DNA of 64,000 nucleotides from JAWWPG01 sp963820035 (GCA_963820035.1 CAWFYK010000002.1:1205693-1269692); one strand, 5' to 3'; shown: positions 54,757 through 64,000, counted from the first letter of the stretch. Translations and numbers: made by a program. The notes: generated from the sequence alone by a model not told the origin.

Positions 54757-55140
54757 ATGGCGGATCAAGACCTGCAAGGCGCCCTGCTCGCTCTGGAGCG
54801 AAAGGGATGGGACTCGCTCTGCGACAGCACAGGGGATGCGTTCTACGGACAGGTCATGACCGAGGACGCCGTCATGGTGCTGGCCAACGGTGAGGTCATG
54901 GATCGCGACACGGTGGTCGCCGCGCTTGGAGAGGCTCCTCCTTGGCGCACCTACGACATCAGTGACGATCGACTCGTCCTGACCGGACCAGGCAGTGCCG
55001 CCCTGGTGTACCGCGGCACCGCGTACCGCGAATCAGACGAGCCGGCGTTCATAGGTCTCATGTCCAGCGTGTACATCCAGCGCAACGACGAGTGGCGGCT
55101 CGCGCTCTACCAACAGACAGTCATTCCTGACAGCTCCTGA
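54757..55140 (+). CDS. SnoaL/DUF4440-like NTF2-fold protein
   Basis: 127 residues from the ATG at 54757; an in-frame ATG at 54706 would add 17 unlikely residues. LQGALLALERKGWDSLCDST, GDAFYGQVMTEDAVMVLANG, EVMDRDTVVAALGEAPPWRT, ALVYRGTAYRESDEPAFIGL, MSSVYIQRNDEWRLALYQQT show the DUF4440 fold of a small binding or isomerase-like protein. Substrate unknown. Complete. Confidence 0.82.
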   Translation: MADQDLQGALLALERKGWDSLCDSTGDAFYGQVMTEDAVMVLANGEVMDRDTVVAALGEAPPWRTYDISDDRLVLTGPGSAALVYRGTAYRESDEPAFIGLMSSVYIQRNDEWRLALYQQTVIPDSS

Positions 55141-55258
55141 CTGCGCGCTTCAGAGCCCGATAGCGGATCGGCGATCGGCTGACGGGACGCGCAGTCCCGA
55201 CCGCACGCAAGCGACACTGACCAAGGTGCCCGGGTGGCCCAAGTGCGTCCAGCCGCCG
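55141..55258. promoter_or_regulatory. 5' exon side of the intron
   Basis: 118 bases from the SnoaL stop to the putative intron boundary. A hairpin CGGGACGCGCAGTCCCG (about 55185-55201) lies 58 bp upstream of the boundary. Confidence 0.4.
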
Positions 55259-55808
55259 GTGCGCCGTGAGGCGCTTGTTGATTGAGTGGAGGTGAAAGAC
55301 CTGCACCGTTGTTCCTGTCGCAGCAGGACTGCGTAGCTGGGGGCAGCCTGTCTCGGGAGGTGCCGGGATGGGTGGCAAGCGGCCCCGACAAAGCCATGGC
55401 GTGTCGGTACTGCCAGACGACGCGGGTGTGGCGAGCGTGACGGAAAGGTATACGCGAGGAACCGACGTTTTACGCCTCTCAAAGACGCACCGGCTCGAAC
55501 CTGGCGGATCTGGGCCGGACGCGACGCGCACCCGCCTCCCTCATTACGGAGGCGGGGAACTCCCCGGGATGTCGGCGGGCGGATGGGGAGGCCGTGGTGA
55601 CGTGCTGCGGGGTAGCCACGGCGATGTCGCAGGGGCCGAGTCGGGTGCCTCCTCCGTCGAGCGATCAACAAGTGAACACGGGAACCGCCCTTGGTCTGCC
55701 CCTTGTCTACGTCTCCAACGTGGCTCGGGGGCTGGGCGCACCGTCAGCCGAACGGCCAGGGGTGGGGCGGAGCCGTCGTAGTAGTCCGGGGCCGGGAGAG
55801 CCGGTCAC

Positions 55809-57335
55809 ATGGCGAAGGACGGCAGTGGTATCGAGAAGAGATTGGAGGCTGTAATGCCGAAAGATGCGCCGCCGAATGGTGACGCCCCAGCCGAGGACGA
55901 CCTCATCGACCCTGTGTCGGTGGGTCCGCGGCGGCGGGTATCGGAGATGCAGGCCAAGCTTCACCGTTGGGCGGTGGCCGATCCCGGTCGCCGGTTCGAC
56001 GACCTGTTCAACCTCGTGCACGACCCGGCCACGCTGATCGTGGCGTGGGACCGGGTCGCGACCAACCGCGGGGCCAACACCGCCGGTTCGGACGGGTGGA
56101 TCGTCACCCGGATCGAACAGACGGTGGGCCGCTCCGCGTTCCTGGACGAGCTCCGTGTCTCGGTGAAGAGCGGGGAGTTCCGACCGCAGCCGGTGCGGGA
56201 ACGCAAGATCCCCAAACCGGGTGGGTCTGGCAAGGTCCGTCGCCTCGGTATCCCGACGGTGACCGACCGGGTCGTCCAGGCGGCGTTGAAACTGGTGCTG
56301 GAACCGATCTTCGAGGCCGACTTTGTGCCGGTCTCCTACGGGTTCCGGCCCATGCGGCGTGCACACGACGCGATCGCCGAGATCCATCATTTCGGCACCC
56401 AGGGTTATCGCTGGGTGCTGGATGCGGACATCGAGGCGTGCTTTGACTCGATCGACCATGCGGCCCTGATGGACCGGGTCCGGTTGCGGGTCAAGGACAA
56501 GCGTGTGCTGCGGCTGGTCAAGGCGTTCCTCAAGGCCGGGATCCTCACCGAACTCGGCGAGGTCGAGGACACCAACACCGGCACGCCGCAAGGCGGCAAT
56601 ACGTCTCCGCTGCTGGCCAACATTGCGCTGTCGGTGCTCGACGAGCACCTGCACGCGCCCTGGGGGCCGGGTGGGACGATGTCCACCGCCTATCGACGCC
56701 AACGCAGGAGGGGCAAGGACCTGCCGAACTGGCGCCTGGTCCGTTACGCGGACGATTTCGTGGTGCTGACCGACGGGACCGAGGACCACCTGCTGATCCT
56801 GCGCGAGCAGATCGCTCATCTCCTGGAACCCCTCGGCCTGCGGTTCTCCGAGGCCAAGACCCGGGCGGTGCACATGAGCGAAGGGTTCGACTTCCTCGGC
56901 TTCCGCATCCAGTGGAAACCCAAGAAGGGCACCAACAAGTGGTACGTCTACACCTTCATCGCCGACCGGCCATTCCGATCGGTGAAGGCCAAGATCCGTA
57001 CCCTGACCCCCAGGACGTCACAGCAAGAACTCAGGGCCGTGCTGATCCGGATCAACCAGATCACGCGCGGCTGGGCCAACTACTTCAAGCACGCCATCGC
57101 GAAACGCACCTTCAGCCATCTCCAGCACCACACCTGGTGGCGGATCGTGCGAATGATGCGGACCCGGCATCGCTGGAGGTGGAAAGACGTCCGTCGCTGG
57201 CTCACCGACAACACCGGCCGGTGGAAACCGATCAGCGCGGACGGGATCGAACTGTTCAACCCCGAAACGATACCCATCATCAGGTACCGCTACCGGGGCA
57301 ACAAGATCCCCAACCCCTGGACCCAGGCTGCCTGA
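55809..57335 (+). CDS. ltrA: group II intron reverse transcriptase/maturase
   Basis: 508 residues, ATG at 55809 with GGGAGAG at 8 nt. RT blocks: GKVRRLGIPTVTDRVVQAAL (RT-2), YGFRPMRRAHDAIAEI, WVLDADIEACFDSIDHAALM (RT-3), TGTPQGGNTSPLLANIALSV (RT-4), WRLVRYADDFVVLTDGTEDH (YADD catalytic, RT-5) and FDFLGFRIQWKPKKG (RT-7). The maturase/thumb domain has ITRGWANYFKHAIAKRTFSH. The C-terminus ends GIELFNPETIPIIRYRYRGN with KIPNPWTQAA and lacks an HNH endonuclease, as in introns that use nicked or replicating targets. All catalytic residues are present. Confidence 0.95.
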   Translation: MAKDGSGIEKRLEAVMPKDAPPNGDAPAEDDLIDPVSVGPRRRVSEMQAKLHRWAVADPGRRFDDLFNLVHDPATLIVAWDRVATNRGANTAGSDGWIVTRIEQTVGRSAFLDELRVSVKSGEFRPQPVRERKIPKPGGSGKVRRLGIPTVTDRVVQAALKLVLEPIFEADFVPVSYGFRPMRRAHDAIAEIHHFGTQGYRWVLDADIEACFDSIDHAALMDRVRLRVKDKRVLRLVKAFLKAGILTELGEVEDTNTGTPQGGNTSPLLANIALSVLDEHLHAPWGPGGTMSTAYRRQRRRGKDLPNWRLVRYADDFVVLTDGTEDHLLILREQIAHLLEPLGLRFSEAKTRAVHMSEGFDFLGFRIQWKPKKGTNKWYVYTFIADRPFRSVKAKIRTLTPRTSQQELRAVLIRINQITRGWANYFKHAIAKRTFSHLQHHTWWRIVRMMRTRHRWRWKDVRRWLTDNTGRWKPISADGIELFNPETIPIIRYRYRGNKIPNPWTQAA

Positions 57336-57361
57336 ACCAAACCCACGGCAGAAACCATGGA

Positions 57362-57395
57362 GAGCCCGTTGCGTGGAAACACGCACGGCGGGTTC
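57362..57395 (+). ncRNA. group II intron domain V
   Basis: A 34-nt hairpin with the GAAA tetraloop and AGC-type bottom (AGCCCG at the start), matching the highly conserved catalytic domain V. It lies 27 nt after the maturase stop. Confidence 0.88.
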
Positions 57396-57457
57396 GGCGA
57401 GCGGCCTGGGGAAACGGACCAACAGCAATGCTGGCACCGCGCCCCAGGCCGACTCAT

Positions 57458-58012
57458 CCGAATGACTGTCAAGCGGGCTTGGTGTCGCGTCACGCCGTCG
57501 CGCGCGACGATCCCTCTGCGTGTCCCGGTGATCGATCCTCGACGGAACGCCAGGCCGATCGCCCTCGGCGCGCCGTGTGTCCCGCAGGGCATTGTTTGAG
57601 TGAGCCCGGCGCGGGGGTCAGCGTGTGGAGCTCTCTGTGCGAGGCTTGCCACCTGTTCAAGCGAAGCGGGAGGATGGACCATGGCGACCGTCGTTGCATT
57701 TGACAAGGCGTTGCACGAGGGGCTCGCTAGCGCCGACCACTGCGGGCAGGGTCAGACACGGCACGGACAGGGACATCTCAAGACCTCCAGCTCCGTCGAC
57801 AGGTAGCCACAGCGGCTGGTCGAAATGTGCTGGAAGATCACGTGCATAACAAGCAATAGCGGATGGTTGTTTAGCCCCGGTTTGCCCCGGAGTCGCCCAC
57901 GCATGTGGGTGGGTGAACCCTTTGGGGGTCTGTTGGTAGGAACGGCCTGGCATGGGTGGTGCGGTGGCTCGTTGCCCAGCCGTACCTGGACATTTGAACG
58001 TAGCCTTGGCGC
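57458..58012. other. gap with no supported gene
   Basis: 555 bases. No gene or RNA found. The stretch CGTCGCGCGCGACGATCCCT at 57498-57517 has the palindrome-plus-GATCCC shape of the REP-like repeat. Confidence 0.4.
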
Positions 58013-58471
58013 ATGGCCACTGCGATTCATCACTCCGTCATCGCCGTAAGCGATCTTGAGTCGAGCCTGCGCTTCTACCGCGATGGACTCGGGCTCGATG
58101 TGCTCCAAGACCGACACGTCGAAGGTGACTGGCCGGAATTGTTCGATGCACCCGGCCGCGTGCTGCGGGCCGTCTTTCTTGGCCAAACCGGAGTGGCTGA
58201 CGGTCAGTCGGGCGTTCTCGAGCTAAACGCCTTCGAGGGTCCTGCACTCCCTCCCGCCGTTGCGCCTGGGCTGCAGGCCGGTTTCCTGTTGCTTTCATAC
58301 TTTGTCGACGTCGACGAGGTCGTCGACCGACTGGAGGCGATGGGTCTGGGCGGTCGGCCACGGCGCATCGTCCAATCGACGTCCAGTGGTGAGGTCGCCA
58401 TCGTCGTGGTGCGCGACCCGGATGGCGTCCGGATTCTCCTCACTCCTGGGTCAATCACGCAGCATCGCTAA
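58013..58471 (+). CDS. VOC-superfamily protein
   Basis: 152 residues, ATG 58013. IHHSVIAVSDLESSLRFYRD, GLGLDVLQDRHVEGDWPELF, GVLELNAFEGP and LLSYFVDVDEVVDRLEAMGL, then IVVVRDPDGVRILLTPGS. Two beta-alpha-beta-beta-beta modules with His in module 1 and Glu in each module as likely metal ligands. Complete. Substrate unknown. Confidence 0.88.
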   Translation: MATAIHHSVIAVSDLESSLRFYRDGLGLDVLQDRHVEGDWPELFDAPGRVLRAVFLGQTGVADGQSGVLELNAFEGPALPPAVAPGLQAGFLLLSYFVDVDEVVDRLEAMGLGGRPRRIVQSTSSGEVAIVVVRDPDGVRILLTPGSITQHR

Positions 58472-59021
58472 CTGCGCGAGGCGGCTCGGCCTCGTCTATG
58501 CGGCACCTTACGGGGCAGCGCCGGGGGGGTTGACTACGGGATGACCTATCCCGACGATCGCACGGACCTCTGCAAGGTCAGGGTCACGACGGGAGGGTCA
58601 ACCGGATGAACGACGTGATCCACTTCACGACCGAGTTTCGGTACTGCCGAACGGTAATCAGTCTCGCTTCCTTACGTTGCGTATCGAACCGGTGGGGGAT
58701 GAATCCGCTCCCCTCGACGGCACATTCCTGGCATTGAGATGCGCCGTCATGCGGCCCCCCACCTCGCACCGGTTCACACCAGCCTCTCGGGAGTGACTAC
58801 ATGGCGGGCATCGGGTCAAAGGATCCTCAATGGGATCTGGTCGTCGAGACGGTGCCGAGTGCCCCGCAATGGGCTCTGGCGCACCCGGCTGGGCGCAAGC
58901 GGACTTCTCTTGGAAACGCTGGCGTTACAGCCAGCGGCCGGGCCATGCTTCCGATTGCCCGCGACCGGTTTGACGACGTTCGTTGCAGCCAGCCACCTAC
59001 GGGGCGCTCGCTGGAGCGGGA
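58472..59021. other. non-coding region between convergent genes
   Basis: 550 bases. The hairpin CGCTGGC GTTACA GCCAGCG at 58917-58936 lies between the two convergent units and could act as a terminator, but has no U-run. No gene motif found. Confidence 0.4.
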
Positions 59022-59914
59022 TCAGTCGTCGTGGGCAGTCCCGAAGACTAGGAGGTCGTCCGTCGAGGGCACGAAGTAATAGGAGCCACTCAGCGCCGTG
59101 GTGAAGCGGGTGAGGTCGTCGCGGATGCCGGTCCGTCCGGCCATGCTGTCGAGCATCCGGGCGAGCGCCTGCTGAGAAGCACTGAATCCGACGAAGACCG
59201 TGCCGTGCTCGGTGACCGAACCATACGGGGTGTTGCGCCGGAAGATCTGTCCGAACTCCTCCTGATCGGTGCGCGCGACGTGGGAAGCTTCCGGCTTGTC
59301 CTCGAGTCGATGCTGCCAGCCTTGGTGCGTCCCATGACCAGTTCCTGCTCTTCCTGGGTCAGCTCGCTCCACGCCTCCGCGTGGTGCGCCCACTTCTGCA
59401 ACAGCAGGATCGACCCCCACGCCCGGCGCGCCCAAGGGCACGAGCACCTCTTGCGAGGCGACGAGTAGCAAGTGGTTCTCGGTGCCGTCGATGAATCCGG
59501 TCAGGTCGATATCACGGTGCTAGGTCCAGCCGACGGTCTCCTCCGCCAGGCGCGCCACGCCGCCCAGCGCCGTCAGCAGGCCGATGGCCGCGTCGAAGAC
59601 GACGTCGTGGGAACCGCCCGCGAGCCAAAGCGCGGCGTCGCGCTCCGTCGCCGGCATCGTGAAGCCGTCGGGTCCGACCACTGCCTGGGTGAACCGTGCA
59701 GTCCCTCGGGGGTCCGCTCGGGAGCAACGGCCGCCCAAACCTCGGGCGGAGCCCGCTGACCAGGTTGTCCCCGCCCATCGTGCTGCGCGGCTCGGCCAGG
59801 TCGGCCACGGCTCGCACCAGGTCAACCGGCGTCGCGCCTTCGGCCAACTCGAATTCGACGTATGTGTGTGCAAGGTTGCCCCAGCGCGAAGATCCCGGTC
59901 TGCGGCACTGCCAT
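59022..59914 (-). pseudogene. DyP-type heme peroxidase, several frameshifts
   Basis: From ATG 59914: MAVPQTGIFALG, then shift to THTYVEFELAEGATPVDLVR and AVADLAEPRSTMGG, then FTQAVVGPDGFTMPATERDA, GGSHDVVFDAAIGLLTALGG and DIDLTGFIDGTENHLL (GxxDG heme-site motif, about 59470-59520). Further frames give WAHHAEAWSELTQEEQELVM, GQIFRRNTPYGSVTEHGTVF and FTTALSGSYYFVPSTDDLLV. At least four shifts and small deletions. The parent protein is about 300 residues. Confidence 0.82.
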
Positions 59915-60152
59915 TGTCTCTGTCTTCCTCCTCGCGTGGGTAGTCAGAAAGGTAGCCGGGAGCCGTAGTGCACGGCCTTCGAGCCGCTGTTCGACATTGG
60001 GACTGCATCAACAGAAGATGGCGCGACCTCGGGGTCGGGTGGGGGTTCGTTTGCTTCGGCGGAGGTGAGGCGTTGCACCAGACGCCGGGACGCCGGCCTC
60101 CCCTCGACGTCGCTCGAGGGGAGGCCGGGCCGGTCGCCGAGTGGAGGTGCGC
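59915..60152. other. gap with no supported gene
   Basis: 238 bases. No motif found. Confidence 0.4.
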
Positions 60153-60872
60153 CTATCCGGCGAGGTGGTCGATCGCCTGGGTGATCACGGCGACGACCTG
60201 CTCCGGCTCCGAGACCATCACCGAGTGCGATGCTCCGGGAACCTCGGTGACGGCGCGGGCGCCGGCCCGCTTGGCCATGAACCGCAACCCCTCGACCGGG
60301 ATGTTCTTGTCAGCATCTCCGAACACGAACCACGAGGGAAGGGACTTCCAGGCCGGGGTGGGCGCGGGCTGCGGCTCGCCGAGGGCGAAGTCCCGGATCG
60401 GACGCTGGGTCAGCGCCTGCACGGCGGCATCCGCAGATGGGACGGCGGCCGCGAACTGGCCTGGGAAGAGCTCACGGTCGACGACCAGGTCGTTGGTCCC
60501 GTCACCGAGCGGGTACGGCCGAATGGTCTCTCCGAGCGTGCTGCCGGGGAACTGACCGGTCAGCTGCAGCGAGTTCTCACCGTGGTCGGGGGCGAAGGCC
60601 GCAACGTAGACGAGCCCGACGACGTCCGGGTTGTCGACAGCGGCCTCGGTGATGACCGCGCCGCCGTAGGAGTGGCCGACGAGCAGGATCGGCCCGCCGA
60701 TCCCCTCGGTGGCCCGGCGGACGTTCTCGGCGTCGGTGGTGACGCTGCGCAGCGGGTTCGGCGTCGCGACGACGGCGACTCCCTTCTCTTTCAGCTGTGC
60801 GATGACACCGGACCAGCTCGCCGACTCGGCGAACGCTCCATGGACCAGGACAACTGTGATGGCTTCAGACAT
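60153..60872 (-). CDS. alpha/beta-hydrolase (esterase-like)
   Basis: 239 residues, ATG 60872. TVVLVHGAFAESASWSGVIA, then LLVGHSYGGAVITEAAVDNP (nucleophile), acid in FVFGDADKNIP and His in PGASHSVMVSEPEQV. Resembles the methylesterase/hydroxynitrile-lyase-like small hydrolases. Complete. Followed by the RidA pseudogene 46 bp upstream on the same strand. Confidence 0.88.
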   Translation of the reverse strand: MSEAITVVLVHGAFAESASWSGVIAQLKEKGVAVVATPNPLRSVTTDAENVRRATEGIGGPILLVGHSYGGAVITEAAVDNPDVVGLVYVAAFAPDHGENSLQLTGQFPGSTLGETIRPYPLGDGTNDLVVDRELFPGQFAAAVPSADAAVQALTQRPIRDFALGEPQPAPTPAWKSLPSWFVFGDADKNIPVEGLRFMAKRAGARAVTEVPGASHSVMVSEPEQVVAVITQAIDHLAG

Positions 60873-60918
60873 GGTGACTCCTTGGTTGTGGACGGGGATG
60901 ATGGGGTTTGGTCACGGA

Positions 60919-61382
60919 TCAGGCGAACTCGTCGATGAGCTCGACCTCGACCGGCGAGTTCGGCGGGAGTACGGCGACGCCGACGGCGCTGCGCGCGGGC
61001 ACCCCGGCTTCATCGAAAATCTCGGCCAGCAGCTGCGATGCTCCGTCGATGGCCCCCGGCTGCGCGGTGAACCCCGGATCGGACGTGACGAAGCCGACCA
61101 CCTTCAGCACCCGGGTGACCCGCTCGAGCGAGCCGAGAAACCTCGGCGACCGCAGCCAGCGCGTTGATCGCACTGGTGCGGGCGCAGTCACGGGCGACCC
61201 CCGGAGTGACGTCGGCACCGACCTTGCCAAGGGCCGGCAGGTTGCCGTCGACGAAGGGCAGCTGCCCGGCCGTGAAGACCAGATTTCCACGACAACCGCT
61301 GGTACTGGGCGCCGGCCCGCACCGCTGACCTGCGGGGAATTGCGATGCCCAGGGATGTCAGCCGGATCTCGATGTCGCTCAC
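60919..61382 (-). pseudogene. RidA/YjgF-family protein, frameshifted
   Basis: From a GTG at 61382: SDIEIRLTSLGIAIP, then pieces in shifting frames: LVFTAGQLPFVDGNLPALGK, VGADVTPGVARDCARTSAIN, ALAAVAE, then SLERVTRVLKVVGFVTSDPG, FTAQPGAIDGASQLLAEIFD, EAGVPARSAVGVAVLPPNSP, VEVELIDEFA. All RidA landmarks (SGQ-type, R105-like ARSAVG, E120-like) are there but in at least three frames. Confidence 0.78.
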
Positions 61383-61392
61383 GGTCGTCCGC

Positions 61393-62214
61393 CTACATCG
61401 CGATGAAGTCGAGGATGTCGGCGTCGAGGGCCGCCTGGTAGTCACCGTAGATGCCGTGCGGCGCTCCCGGGTAGACCTTCAGCGTGCCGTGCTTGCCCAG
61501 CTTGGCGCTCTTGAGCGCAGCAGCACCGATCGGCACGATCTGGTCGTCATCGCCGTGAGCGATGAAGATCGGCACCTCAAGCGCCTTCAGGTCCTCGGTG
61601 AAGTCGGTCTCGGAGAACGCCTTCACACAGTCGTAGGCCGCAGCCAGATTCACCAACATTCCCTGCCGCCAGAAGTCGTCCTTCGCCCCCTGCGAGACGG
61701 CGGAACCTTCGCGGTTGGCGCCGAAGAACGGCTCGGTGAGGTCCTGGTAAAACTGCGAGGCGTCCTTGAGCACTCCGGCGCGGATGCCGTCGAAGGCCTC
61801 GATCGGCGTGCCCTCCGGGTTGGCCTCGGTCTGCACCATCAGCGGTGGCACCGCACCGGCGGTGACCACCTTGGCAACCCGGCCGGCGCCGTGCTGGGCC
61901 GCGTACCGCACGACCTCACCACCGCCGGTCGAGTGACCGACGACCACCAGGTCGCGCAGGTCGAGCGCCCCGACCAGCTCCGCGAGATCGCGGGCGTAGG
62001 TGTCCATGTCGTTGCCGACGTAGGTCTTCGACGAACGCCCGTGGCCACGGCGATCGTGAGCAATCGCGCGGTAGCCGGCGTCCGCCAGCACCTTCAGCTC
62101 GACCTGCCAGGCGTCCGAGCTCAGCAGCCAGCCGTGGCTGAACAGGACGGGCTGTCCGCTGCCTTGCTCGGTGCAGTAGATCTCGGTTCCGTCCGAGGTG
62201 GTGATGTATGGCAT
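61393..62214 (-). CDS. non-heme chloroperoxidase-type alpha/beta-hydrolase
   Basis: 273 residues; the ATG at 62214 follows GGGAGCTCCAC, and I reject the long upstream extension. YITTSDGTEIYCTEQGSGQP, VLFSHGWLLSSDAWQVELKV, AHDRRGHGRSSKTYVGNDMD, then VVVGHSTGGGEVVRYAAQHG (nucleophile Ser), acid in IFIAHGDDDQIVP and His in YPGAPHGIYGDYQAALDADI. This is the bromo/chloroperoxidase (non-heme, cofactor-free) branch with perhydrolase-like activity. Complete. Confidence 0.92.
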   Translation of the reverse strand: MPYITTSDGTEIYCTEQGSGQPVLFSHGWLLSSDAWQVELKVLADAGYRAIAHDRRGHGRSSKTYVGNDMDTYARDLAELVGALDLRDLVVVGHSTGGGEVVRYAAQHGAGRVAKVVTAGAVPPLMVQTEANPEGTPIEAFDGIRAGVLKDASQFYQDLTEPFFGANREGSAVSQGAKDDFWRQGMLVNLAAAYDCVKAFSETDFTEDLKALEVPIFIAHGDDDQIVPIGAAALKSAKLGKHGTLKVYPGAPHGIYGDYQAALDADILDFIAM

Positions 62215-62499
62215 GTGGAGCTCCCTGGCGTGCGGGGATGGGACGACATCCACTCCATCGCGAACGGTGGCCATGACGTGGTCTCTGTCTCTCGGGTGTG
62301 ATCTGCCACCGGCTGGTGGCGCAGTCGCACCCTGTGGCGCACCCGGTCCTGCTCGCGCCAGGGGAACACCCTGCTGGGCCAGCTCGTCGACCCGGACCAG
62401 GGACATACCCGGGCGCGACACCCGGCCATCCCGTAGCAGGGTCGGGATCGTTCAGGCATCAACCTATTTGAAGAGGGCCGTGATGACCAGCGTCCAGAA

Positions 62500-63827
62500 G
62501 CGCAGCGCGAAGACTACGGCGAGCACTGCGCCGGCGCGCTCGCTGCCGGCGGCCTGCGGGTGGCGGTCGTCGAGCGCGAGCTCGTCGGCGGGGAGTGCTC
62601 GTACTGGGCCCGCATACCGTCCAAGTCGTTGCTGCGACCCGGCGAGGCCGTCCACGCCGCACGTCAGGCGGCCGCGACCGCTGAGGTCGACGTGCCCGCT
62701 GCCCTCGCGTGGCGGGACTTCATGGTGTCCGGCCACTCCGACTCCGGTCAGGAGACGTGGCTGCGCGACCATGGCATCGACCTGATCAGAGGCCGGGGCC
62801 GCCTGGCCGGGACCGGAGCCATCGAGGTCGACGGTGTCGGTTACAGGGCGCGCCACGTGGTCCTCGCCACCGGGTCGGATCCCGTCATCCCACCGATCCC
62901 GGGGCTGCGCGAGCTCGACGGGCTGTGGACCAACCGCGAAGCGACGGCCATGACCGAGGTGCCGAGGAAGCTGCTGGTGCTCGGCGGCGGACCGGTCGGG
63001 GTCGAGATGGCCCAAGCGGTCCGGGTCTCGGGGGCGAGGTCACCCTCGTAGAGGGTGCCGACCGTCTCCTCTCGCGTGAGCCGGAACAGCTGGGCGAGGC
63101 GATGGGCGACGTGCTCCGGCGCGACGGGATCGACGTCGTCCTCGCCGCCCGGTCCACTGGTGCCCGGCGCGAGGGCGGCGACTACGTACTGATGATGGAC
63201 GACGGCAGCGAGCTCCGCGGCGAGCGTCTGCTCGTCGCCACCGGACGTCGCCCTCGCACGGACGGGATCGGACTGGAGACAGTCGCGGTCGAGCCCACCC
63301 GGCAAGGCATACCGGTGGACGCGCACCTCTGCGCGGGCGACCGACTGTGGGCCATCGGCGACGTGACCGGCCTCTGGCCGTTGACACACGTCGGGAAGTA
63401 CCAAGGCCGAGTCGTCACCGCGAACATCCTGGGCGACCCCGTCACGGCCAACTACGACGCGATCCCGCGAGTGGTGTTCACCGACCCCGCTGCCGCCGCC
63501 GTGGGCGCGGCGACGGGGCCCTTCGCCGGCTCTGCCAGGCTCGCGGATGTCGCCAAGACGGCCACTTACACCCACGACTACGCCGAGTCCATCGGATTCC
63601 TCACCCTGCTTAGCGACGGCGCTCGCCTGACCGGCGCCTACGCCATCGGACCAGAGGCAGGGGAATGGCTCCAGCAGGCCACGCTCGCGATTCGCGCCCA
63701 GGTCAGCCTCAGCGTCCTCCGCGACACGATCCAACCCTTCCCCACCTTCTCCGAGATCTACCTCGCGGCCTTGCAGGACCTGACCGCCAAGATCGCCGAG
63801 GCGCGGCAGGTTGTCGGCGCAGAATGA
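62500..63827 (+). pseudogene. pyridine-nucleotide disulfide oxidoreductase, truncated and frameshifted
   Basis: The N-terminal FAD motif is missing. The sequence begins AGALAAGGLRVAVVERELVG, GECSYWARIPSKSLLRPGEA: the redox Cys pair (normally C-x4-C as in GGECSYWACIPSK) has the second Cys changed to Arg. Then ATGSDPVIPPIPGLRELDGL, LVLGGGPVGVEMAQAV. At about 63030 the frame shifts; the rest is VTLVEGADRLLSREPEQLGE, DRLWAIGDVTGLWPLTHVGK and NYDAIPRVVFTDPAAAAVGA, to 63827. Closest in order to mercuric-reductase/dihydrolipoamide-dehydrogenase-like proteins. Confidence 0.8.
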
Positions 63828-64000
63828 CGAGTATGGCCAGGCACGTGGCCGTTCTCAGAGGTCGCCGACAGTCCAGGGAGATCGGAGTATCGACGGTCGT
63901 CGCGGATAGCCGTTCATCGAGACCGAGGTCCTGGAGGGGGCGAGATCGCCGGCTGTTTCTTCGCCAAGACTTCACATGCGTAGGCGGCGGCAGACGCGCC
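63828..64000. other. window end, no supported gene
   Basis: 173 bases. Nothing recognised. Confidence 0.4.

Larger units (their letters stand above)
55259..57457 (+). mobile_element. complete group II intron with reverse transcriptase
   Basis: The likely 5' boundary is GTGCGCC at 55259 (GUGYG consensus), followed by a small hairpin and by GGAGGTGAAAGACC, a domain I landmark. Domain V is intact at 57362-57395: GAGCCCGTTGCGTG, GAAA loop, CACGCACGGCGGGTTC. A domain VI stem GGCCTGGGG/CCCCAGGCC follows and the 3' end is near 57457 (CCGAC or ACTCAT). The exon boundary was assigned by eye and could move a few bases. The intron interrupts no obvious gene. Confidence 0.8.

Noticed and set aside
55490..55520. 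GGCTCGAACCTGGC as a tRNA T-arm
   Set aside because: It lies in the structured domain of the group II intron and lacks a full cloverleaf.
57752..58186. Minus-strand 144-codon frame
   Set aside because: Half of it is antisense of the VOC gene and the rest has no motif or start signal.

Overview
The window is high-GC DNA that reads as an actinobacterial chromosome. A mycothiol-type DinB/maleylpyruvate isomerase, a NarL-type two-component pair, a large LAL-type LuxR regulator, F-type redox enzymes and strong GC3 codon bias all fit a Nocardioidaceae/Propionibacteriales-like host. I cannot place it more precisely from sequence alone. About half of the DNA is ordinary accessory metabolism. The rest is a dense mix of broken genes, insertion sequences, integrase relics and a group II intron, so this looks like a decaying genomic-island region.

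Layout. 0-9.3 kb: an HxlR regulator divergent from an alpha/beta hydrolase; a two-gene unit at 3.0-5.9 kb whose first protein looks like a stand-alone cargo/effector of an extracellular contractile injection system (OmpA-like domain plus M35-type metallopeptidase); remnants of an SMP-30 lactonase, a prenyltransferase-like protein and an OmpR regulator; a baeRF-family protein; a small 20-residue-repeat protein. 9.3-18.7 kb: the most coherent block, five overlapping minus-strand genes (OsmC, flavin monooxygenase, SnoaL-like, cytochrome P450, and a hydrolase-glycosyltransferase fusion), divergent from a large ATP-binding LuxR regulator that carries a frameshift. It looks like a small-molecule oxidation and glycosylation operon.

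18.7-31 kb: PIG-L and LuxR remnants, four relics of one tyrosine-recombinase family, a secreted beta-helix protein, a truncated IS3, and an intact two-component system next to a membrane protein. 30.6-42.2 kb is bracketed by two related excisionase plus integrase-N-terminus relics; the right one abuts the 3' end of a tRNA-Ala-like gene, so it is probably an attachment site. Between them lie a coiled-coil PD-(D/E)XK nuclease-like protein, a toxin-antitoxin pair whose toxin was cut by IS3, a TreT-like trehalose synthase, IS5 and IS630 elements, a divergent GTP-PEP carboxykinase, a methyltransferase and a dead hydrolase. 42.4-43.5 kb is a MNT/HEPN pair, followed by an IS1182 element.

45.7-64 kb: scattered accessory genes (isomerase, nitroreductase, DUF1264, SnoaL-like, VOC, hydrolases, and a protein made of three repeats of one domain) among frameshifted genes (VOC, cytidine deaminase, PLP decarboxylase, MmcQ, DUF202, DyP peroxidase, RidA, disulfide reductase). 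A complete group II intron with its reverse transcriptase lies at about 55.26-57.46 kb. A short palindromic intergenic repeat recurs across the window.
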